A stretch of 64,000 nt of DNA from Erodium maritimum (lineage: Eukaryota > Streptophyta > Magnoliopsida > Geraniales > Geraniaceae): assembly GCA_963921825.1 (NCBI GenBank), contig OY997596.1, positions 37,563,932 through 37,627,931 on the forward strand, written 5' to 3'. Each line of letters starts with the position of its first letter. Within the stretch, counting starts at the first letter, position 1. The notes below the pieces were generated by a model, which saw only the letters and a program-made list of their open reading frames with translations, did not search any database and had not been told where the DNA came from. Position numbers and translations under genes: made by a program. This document shows, in pieces, positions 57,401 to 64,000 of the stretch.

Positions 57401-60109
57401 GGGAAGCCGCTAGTAAAATCACTCTACTAGGGGATTGACAGATTATACTGGCTATTACAGATCACTGAGTTGCTAATTGTTGGATAAGTGGGATCCAAAT
57501 ATAAAAAAGAAGCTAAATTATATTCCTAGATATGTGGAATCCTATTAATCTTTTGACAAATGATATTTAAAATCTAGGGATAATTGTTAAAACATGCACT
57601 AATGTTTCGTCCACAAACGAAATAGTGCACAATGTTTTGTCCACGTCGCCTGGCTACCCTTATGAATCGTCCACGCACTTCTGTTAGAAAAATTAACGGA
57701 ATATTCCATTTCTGTTATACATGTGCAGTTAAAGTATAACTGAAATGACCATTTTACCCTTATCATGAATCTTTTGACTTTTCCTTTTGACTTTTGCATG
57801 GGACATTACTATTCTACCCTATCTAATAAAAAACAAATTAAAAAATAAATAAATAGACAAATATTTTTTTTATATAAAATCAGTTTTTTTTTATAAAATC
57901 AGTTTTTATTTATAAAAAATATTTTTATTTTAAAAAATTCAGATTTTAATTTTAAAAAATACATAGATTTCATTTTTTTTATAAATTCAGTTTTTATTTA
58001 TAAAAATTGTTTTTATTTTCAAAAATTCAGATTTTAATTTAAAAAATACATAAACCATGGGTGGCTCAGCCTCGGTTGCGGCCAGATCTATGAAACCCCC
58101 ATCGGTGGAGAGGCCAGGTCGCCGGAAACCTAGAAACCATGGGGAGAGAGAGAGACAAAGACGAGGATGAGAGATTGGGGAGGTTTTGGGTAGAAAAAAG
58201 AAAAAAGAAAAAAGAAAAATAAAAAATATATAATAAAAATATTAATTAAATTTTAAAAAAAACTGATTTTTTGTATTTTTTTTAAAAACTATGATTTTTA
58301 TTTATTTTTTAAATTAAAATATGAATTTTTGAATTTCAAACCAAAAGGGCAAAATTGAGGATATATCAGTCTTTTAACTCATTCTTATTTTTGAATTTCA
58401 AACCAAAAGGGCAAAATTGTCAATTCATGTTCTGCTGTTACACTTTTCTAACAGAAGTGCGTGGACGATTTATAAGGGTAGCCAGACGACGTGGACAAAA
58501 CATTGTGCACTATTTCGTTCGTGGACGAAACATTAGTGCATGTTTTGACAATTATCCCTAAAATCTATTTGCAATTACTATATCCCACATATATCCTGGA
58601 AACAAAAACAGTTTAGTACATATATAATGAAACTATAAAAACAATCTACAAAGATTCTCTTTATTCATGCAGGTATTTATTTTGGGATTTGGAAATATTG
58701 GGATTGAGTTGGCCAAGCGCTTGCGGCCATTTGGGGTAAAGATCATTGCTACGAAACGGAAGTGGGCTTCTGAATCACAACATTCACAGCAATCTAGTGG
58801 TATCTAAGAACTAATAACTTCGAAAATCAAAATTGTTCCTATGCTATTTTATTAATTAATATTTATATGGCTAGGGTCTCTTCTTCAGAATGACATTGTT
58901 GATGACCTGGTTGACCAGAGAGGTAGTCATCATGATATTCACAAGTTTGCAAATGATGCTGACATTGTTGTTTGCTGCATGAGTTTGAATAGCGAAACAG
59001 TAAGACTCGGCTCCTTTTCATGGGTTGAAATTCATGTGCTTGGGCAGTTTTTAGCATTGTTTCCATGGACAGAGACACGGAACTTTCCAACCATAAACTT
59101 CAGAGAAAAAAATTCTTGACAACCCTAAATTGGCTATGTTTCTCAAGCTTTAGTAATTATATTTCAACTTTTTAGTTATGTTAGTTAAGGACGTTTTTCA
59201 GATGTATCTACATGTTAGATTGTTTATTTGTGATAAGCAGTTTAACTTGAAATTGATAAACTATGATATTAATGATGGAGGTCTTTACTTGTCTGATACT
59301 GTCATACACAATATTATATTTTTTTTATCATTTGTCGTTAGTACCAACAGTTTCTGTAATTCACTTATAGGCTGGGATCGTGGACAAGCCATTTATATCT
59401 TCAATGAAAAAGGTTTGTATTCCTTTAAACAGTTAATGTTTAAGCTTCAGTTGTCACCGTTTATTCTTATATGTATTTTTCAGGGTGCACTATTGGTTAA
59501 CATAGCTCGAGGTGGTCTGTTGGACTACGAGTCTGTTTTTGATCAGCTTGAGTGTGGTCACTTGGGAGGTCTAGGAATCGATGTTGCTTGGACTGAGCCG
59601 TTTGATCCCGATGATCCAATTTTGAAATTCAAAAATGTTATCATCACACCTCATCTTGCTGGGGTTACAGAACATTCCTACAGAAGCATGGCCAAGGTAT
59701 TAATCTTAGCATATATGTGAATTCTAAGTTATGGTCAACATTTATTGTTAAATTTGTCACTGACGTGAAAATGACATTGCTAAAAGTATACGCTACTGTT
59801 CCTTTATGAGGGAGTGAAATAGACATAAACTAATTGGTAATAGTGTGTTTGTATGAGTAGTAACGTGAAGGATCATGGTTATGAAAGTAGAGCACAAACA
59901 TGACACTTGTGTAGGAACGGAACTGACCATGTTTGATTTGACTTGCTCTATTCAAATGTTTTTGTTACGTTTTAGAAGATACTTATGTTTCTTAAAGTTA
60001 AAAGCTAATTGTTTTTGTGTAACTATATGTATAATCATAGGTTGTTGGCGATGCTGCTCTTCAAATTCACGCAGGGACTCCTTTCACGGAGATAGAACTC
60101 ATCAATTGA
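54459..60109 (+). CDS. D-isomer-specific 2-hydroxyacid dehydrogenase, nine exons
   Basis: NAD(P)-dependent enzyme of the 2-hydroxyacid dehydrogenase superfamily, resembling Arabidopsis At1g72190; substrate unknown to me. Exons joined by eye with GT/AG borders: 54459-54551, 55045-55189, 55301-55428, 56252-56323, 58673-58799, 58875-58999, 59371-59412, 59484-59696, 60041-60109, in frame for 337 residues. Seen: LMQYGVGVEG and TGNAASCAEMAIYLMLGL (substrate-domain side), nucleotide-binding VFILGFGNIGIELAKRL with GxGxxG at 151-156, NIARGG with catalytic Arg253, DVAWTEPFDPDDP with Glu282 and ITPHLAGVTE with His301, the usual Arg/Glu/His set. The start is uncertain: the frame is open upstream to the acceptor at 54401, so the protein may begin at M54459 or be longer. 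Intron 4 holds a family-A MITE. It converges with the P450 gene 193 bp downstream. Confidence 0.92.
55670..55962. repeat. Imperfect inverted repeat, MITE-like
   Basis: The left half has ACACACCTTTAGTACCCC and CCTTATGAATTGGTCACAC; the right half has their inverse forms GGGGTACTAAAGGTGTGTTACCAATACATAAGG and ends GGTAATTAACCC. The layout recalls families A, B and D (ends GGGTTAATT), but the left end is worn and no target duplication was found. It lies in intron 3 of the dehydrogenase gene. Confidence 0.55.
55971..56165. mobile_element. Stowaway-like MITE (195 bp)
   Basis: The left end TTCCCTCTCCAAAATAAGTG and right end ACTTATTTTGGAGTGGAGGGAG are inverted and carry the CTCCCTC signature of Stowaway (Tc1/mariner) MITEs, flanked by the dinucleotide TA (55969-55970 and 56166-56167). 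In intron 3 of the dehydrogenase gene. Confidence 0.8.
56707..56902. repeat. Tandem duplication, about 97 bp x 2
   Basis: Two units share GGTATCTTATNAGAGAAGTC, GTAATTTATTT, GGGATAATGG and ACTTTAAATTGT in the same order. In intron 4 of the dehydrogenase gene. Confidence 0.75.
57577..58558. mobile_element. MULE-type MITE, family A, copy 2 (982 bp)
   Basis: Ends GGGATAATTGTTAAAACATG and CATGTTTTGACAATTATCCC, flanked by the exact 9-bp duplication TAAAATCTA (57568-57576 and 58559-58567). The arms match copy 1 (3931-4337) for over 100 bp on each side. The centre holds 600 bp of extra DNA: T/A-rich runs around a GC-rich block (58055-58200, with GCCTCGGTTGCGGCCAGATC) that looks like host leader or coding DNA. 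In intron 4 of the dehydrogenase gene. Confidence 0.9.
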
Positions 60110-60302
60110 TTGCGCCCAGTACAACACAAGATGCAAGTGGTTTATGAGTTCATGAGCAGTTGTAATAATAAGATCAGGTATCTCAATTTAAAACAAGCAA
60201 CAATTGTGATTTATCGGCAATAACATGGTACTCTTGTTTGGTTATTAAGAAAACAAATACAGCATATATAGAATAATTTGAAGCTAGAAACGTTGTTTGA
60301 TC

Positions 60303-62828
60303 TCAATGAGGTAGGAGCCTAATGGGAAGACCATTAACGGGGATTGGAGATGGGTTGAATATGATCTTCTCGTTAGGGTCGACGGTCTCCAGCTTGAACC
60401 TAGTCACAACATTGTGCATGCAAACCAGTATTTCCAAACGAGCGTACTCTTTTCCGGGGCACATTCTTGCTCCTCCACCGAACGGCACGAACGTGAAAGG
60501 TGCCGGCCCACTTCCCTCGAATCTCGACGGGTCGAACTTTTCTGGATCCGGGAAGTATTTGGGGTCTTTGTGAGCTGTGTGGACTGTCCAATATGCCTGC
60601 AATACAACATATGTGAATGGTGGAGGAGCATATAAGGGGTTATTACACTTACAAGGGAAAAGAAAGAGAGAGGTATGTACCTTCCCATTTTAGGTCGGGA
60701 TTTTATTTTTATTTAACATATTGGTTACGATTACAGTTCAAAAAGGTACGTGTACCTTCCAGCCCTTGGGAATAGTGTAGCCAGCGTAAGTGAAGTCGGT
60801 GATGGCCTCTCGAAAAGCTCCTTGGGCCGGAGGAGCAAGCCTCATGACCTCGCATGCCACATTCCAAGAGTACTTCATCTTTTTGATGTCTTCCCAATTA
60901 AGCAACTCTCCGGTGCCTTTGGAATCCGCTATCTCCCTTTGTTCTGTTCCCACCAAAACAAAACATCATTACTTGTTCCTTCAACTTTCCTAGTAGCCAA
61001 ACACAAGTTAGACAAACCTTTCAAGACCGCTTCGTAGACCTGGGGATAGTCTGCAAGATACTTGACGATAAACGTGATGGCGGTGCTGGCAGTGTCATGG
61101 CTGGCAATGAAGAAGCCTATGATCTTGTTGGCGATGTCGGTCTCGTTCATGTCCTTGCCGGCAGCTTGGAGCATCCTGGTGAGCAAGTCCAGCGGAGCTT
61201 TGTCCTTGTCCTCCAGCAGCTCCATCTTCCTCTTCCTCACGATCCCGACCAGCTCCTCCCTGATGCGCCTTCCTCCTAAGATGGCGCGACGAAAAGTGGT
61301 GCCCGGAAAGTCTAGGGGCACCGAGAACAGTCCCGCCGTCACCAGCGCGAAGGGCTCCGCGAACTTGGCAACATCTTGCGCGTCTTCGATGCTCATGAAC
61401 AGCCTGCAAGCCAAGGCGAATGTGTACTTCTTTGCCAGTGGAAACACCTTCACATCCTTTTCTCCTGACCAATCCGCTTCCAAATGTTCCCTAAATTTTC
61501 CAAAATATGTCCATCTTGTCGTTTAATATACAAGTAATTTTTTTGAGGCGACATAGAAGTAATATTGATGCATATGTTTTTATATTAGTGATAACTGAGG
61601 ATTCAAAGATCTCATACGGATGATAACGTTACTACTTTATAAATTGTCCGTGTACAAAAAATTACTTCTTTTTATTTACCATAATTGTCTGTTAAATTTT
61701 TCAATGAAATTACTATCCTTGTATTCTCCATGTTCGAAAACCATCCTCATGTATTGTCCATATCCTTAATTTTAACGGAATGTTTCAAAGTTTAATATAA
61801 AATAATTAAACAAATGTGATCAAAAGATAAAAGAACCAACTTCATGTCACTTTATTATATTAAAGTCAAACATCAAATTATAATAACCTACATATGTATC
61901 AGATAGTAACAAGTTTCACCTTATTAATTATCAAAATGTATCAAAATCTGTTAAGTGTAACTAACGCCGTGAAATACCAGTCACATGCTTGTCACGGGCT
62001 CTAAAACTTTCCTAAAAAGGAAACTTCAATTTCTCGTCTATTCTCAAATCATAACTCAACTTTTAGTGTATTGCCAAATTGTAACCATGAACTATCAACT
62101 TTTACTGTCACTCACTTAACGACCGTTAGACTTGCGGACGGAAAATACAATAGTTGCTGATCAATGTTACTACATAACAATTTACGTAAGGTAGTTTTTC
62201 ATACATGACACTCGATGACGGTGTTTTTAACGTAGATAAACAAGTTAGTAATGTACCTTGACATAGAGTCCATGATGGGGACATAGTGCTGAAGGGATTC
62301 GGGTTTCAAGAACTCGGGCAAGAAGCTCCGTAGTTTGTTAGCTTGCTCTTGCTGCTGAGCCTCCCGTGACTTCCCATCGTCTCCACTTTCTTCCACATTC
62401 GCCTCAACAACTCGTTGAGCCTGAGCCTGGACAAGCATAGCCTTCTTTTCCGCAGCCGAAGGTTCCATGAGAGCGTTCTTGAGGGAGCGAGGCCACCAAG
62501 AAGTGACATACTTGTTTTGTCCGAAGAACAACAACTTGTTGCCGGAGCTGCCGCAGAACACTGCCATGTCCTCCCCAAACAACGACGTCCGGAACACGTC
62601 CGCCGAGTACTTCCTCATCCGGTCATCGATGAACTTTCCGGGGTTTCCCTTCCGTCCGGCGATCACAAAAGCTAGGGTCTCGCCAATCAAAGGCCACCCT
62701 TTGCTGCCCGGTGGGAGCCTCGGACCTTGTTGCTGTTTTCGTGAAGATTTGTGCCTGTAAACGAGGACGATGAGAGAGACTGATACGTAGAGCACGCCTA
62801 AGTGAATTAGATATGGTGACACGTCCAT
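60303..62828 (-). CDS. Cytochrome P450, CYP716-type (CYP85 clan), four exons
   Basis: Membrane-bound heme monooxygenase of the ER. CYP716 enzymes often oxidise triterpene scaffolds such as beta-amyrin; the exact substrate cannot be read from sequence. Exons on the minus strand: 62828-62257, 61490-61018, 60943-60756, 60596-60303, all GT/AG, giving 508 residues, the normal P450 length. Seen: N-terminal anchor (about 5-24) ending VYRHKSS; Pro-rich hinge [28 protein letters not shown]-helix [11 protein letters not shown] (Asp323, Thr324 in the A/GxDT motif); K-helix EVMR (380-383); FDPSRFEG; and the heme loop [13 protein letters not shown] with Cys457 as ligand. No stop or frame break, so probably functional. 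Its stop codon lies 193 bp from that of the convergent dehydrogenase gene. Family assignment from memory of CYP716 motifs; subfamily not assigned. Confidence 0.92.
61491..62256 (-). other. P450 intron 1 (766 bp)
   Basis: The largest intron of the P450 gene, phase 2, with donor GTACAT and acceptor AAATTTAG. AT-rich, no transposon recognised. The other introns are short (74 and 159 bp). Confidence 0.8.
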
Positions 62829-63156
62829 TTTATTGTGGATTTGAGTTTGTACTTGAGGACTTGTGATCTATATATATATACAAGCAGAGGCTTGCTGATT
62901 TTTGACAACATTTGTCTAGCTATGGATATAAGAACCCAAATAGTTCTATACTCTTTTTTGTCCTCAAGTCATATTCGTATGAATTTTGTAAATATACCGA
63001 GGGGGAAAGGACAGCGACGAGGATATGAGACTACCAATCACATATAAATATACTGGAGGTGAGGCTTATGACTATATATTCTATTTGTTGTCCTCTACTT
63101 GTATTTCTCGGCTTCATAGAAAATAAATAAACTATTCTTTGCCACCCGGCGAGAAG
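62829..63156 (-). promoter_or_regulatory. Likely P450 promoter and 5' UTR
   Basis: About 330 bp upstream of the P450 start. A TATATATATATA run at about 62869-62881, some 40-50 bp before the ATG on the minus strand, could contain the TATA box, which would give a short leader. No other motif is assigned. Confidence 0.4.
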
Positions 63157-63330
63157 GTCTCAGAGCACCTACAATCAGTGGCAGAGAGGTGACGGAAAGG
63201 TGCTGACGGTTTGTAAACGTTGACGGGTGCGATCAAAATGTCAGTGGAAAGCCGACGGAAAAGCGCTAGCGGATAGCTGTGTCGTTAAGCTTACCGACGG
63301 CTCTATCCGCTGATACCAACGACTATTTTT
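63157..63330. repeat. Subterminal-like GACGG-rich repeat
   Basis: Short block with repeated GTGACGGAAAGG, GCTGACGG, AGCCGACGGAAAAGCG and ACCGACGG after AGAGCACCTACAATCAGTGG, which resembles ends of PIF/Harbinger-type elements. It lies just upstream of a Harbinger nuclease fragment. Borders uncertain. Confidence 0.4.
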
Positions 63331-63507
63331 CATTTAATCAATAATTGACTCTTAGTTTGATACATTATAATTTTGAAGAAATCAAAATTTATTGTTAAAT
63401 TTGACCCAAAACTTATATAAATTCAAATTTGTAGCAACCAAAATATCACCTTCCATTCCCAACTCTCGAAACCTCCAAAGCTTGTATTCTCTGTATTTTT
63501 GTACGAA

Positions 63508-63863
63508 ATGGAGAGCAATCCCGATGTAAGAAGAGAGGTTTTTTCCAACAAGCGGAGGCTCGAGCGAATATTGCAACGTGCAATCGAAGATTTTCCTGGA
63601 TGTTAGGTAGTCTTGACTACATACAATAGGAGTGGAAGAATTGTCTGACAGTATTGAAAAGATTTCATTCGAGGAGGGATCACAGTAACAGACCAACCGT
63701 GGTTCTTGAGGTCGTTGCCACGCGGGACCTGTGGATTTGGCACATGTTTTTTGGCATGGCGGGTTCCAACACCGAAAGTGTGTTTAACCATTTCAGGTTG
63801 TTCTTGGATGCCGTCAATGATCGACAAAACCTCATACGTATGATAGCTACATTGAACAAATAG
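63508..63863 (+). pseudogene. PIF/Harbinger transposase (nuclease) fragment
   Basis: A frame at 63654-63863 gives HSRRDHSNRPTVVLEVVATR then DLWIWHMFFGMAGSN, the core around the second catalytic Asp of the DDE nuclease of PIF/Harbinger elements and their domesticated ALP1-like relatives. A short frame from an ATG at 63508 (MESNPDVRREVFSNKRRLER) could be the broken start. The C-terminal third and an intact N-terminal DDE part are missing. Non-functional. Confidence 0.75.
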
Positions 63864-64000
63864 ATGAAGATGGGTCCAGATAAGCACGACGTAGGTACCG
63901 ACCCTCACAATCTAGTATTGCCTTAAGTCGGAATCACTACTCACTAAACTCACATGCGTTTTTCCCATGTGACACATGTAATATTCATTCACATGTGACT
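63864..64000. other. Window end, nothing recognised
   Basis: Probably the rest of the decayed Harbinger element. No frame or terminal repeat seen before the window ends. Confidence 0.3.

Noticed and set aside
1..64000. tRNA or rRNA genes
   Set aside because: I looked for tRNA-like box motifs and rRNA cores by eye and found none I could support; a covariance-model scan would be decisive.

Overview
This is a 64 kb piece of nuclear DNA from a flowering plant, probably a eudicot. Its genes have spliceosomal introns, its protein families are plant-specific (GH100 neutral invertase, CYP716-type P450, a plant 2-hydroxyacid dehydrogenase), and most of the DNA is plant transposable elements: Ty1-copia and gypsy-type LTR pieces, L1-type LINEs with DUF4283/zinc-knuckle ORF1, Mutator-like and hAT MITEs, Stowaway, CACTA-like and PIF/Harbinger pieces. 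I cannot name the species.

Gene islands. (1) 1-8.8 kb: the 3' part of an alkaline/neutral invertase (+) converges on a small mitochondrial COX7c-like gene (-). I assembled the COX7c-like gene from two exons separated by a 5.26 kb intron full of transposons. (2) 33.9-34.3 kb: a one-exon protein phosphatase 1 inhibitor-3 (INH3/PPP1R11) gene. (3) 54.4-62.8 kb: a nine-exon 2-hydroxyacid dehydrogenase (+) and a four-exon CYP716-type cytochrome P450 (-) converge with 193 bp between stop codons. Two weak candidates, at 44.8-45.4 kb (+) and 47.6-48.5 kb (-), are unidentified.

Repeat blocks. 8.96-15.11 kb is one old, internally deleted copia element (5-bp target duplication ACTTT). Its left LTR was later hit by three more elements: a hAT MITE, a LINE derivative and a long-TIR Mutator-like element. 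15.1-24.2 kb is decayed LINE debris plus a second copy of that Mutator-like element. 24.2-33.7 kb is a long LINE with ORF1 and a frameshifted ORF2. A 3.13 kb solo LTR (duplication GAGAT) sits in its 3' UTR. 37-43.4 kb holds a broken copia element, LINE fragments and a CACTA-like subterminal repeat array. 46.1-54 kb holds another LINE derivative and several MITEs.

Target-site duplications let many insertions be bounded to the base and ordered in time. The genes are unrelated housekeeping or metabolic genes and do not form a pathway. I found no new biological system. The most informative content is the nested insertion record, the transposon-expanded COX7c-like gene and the apparently cut-off invertase C terminus.
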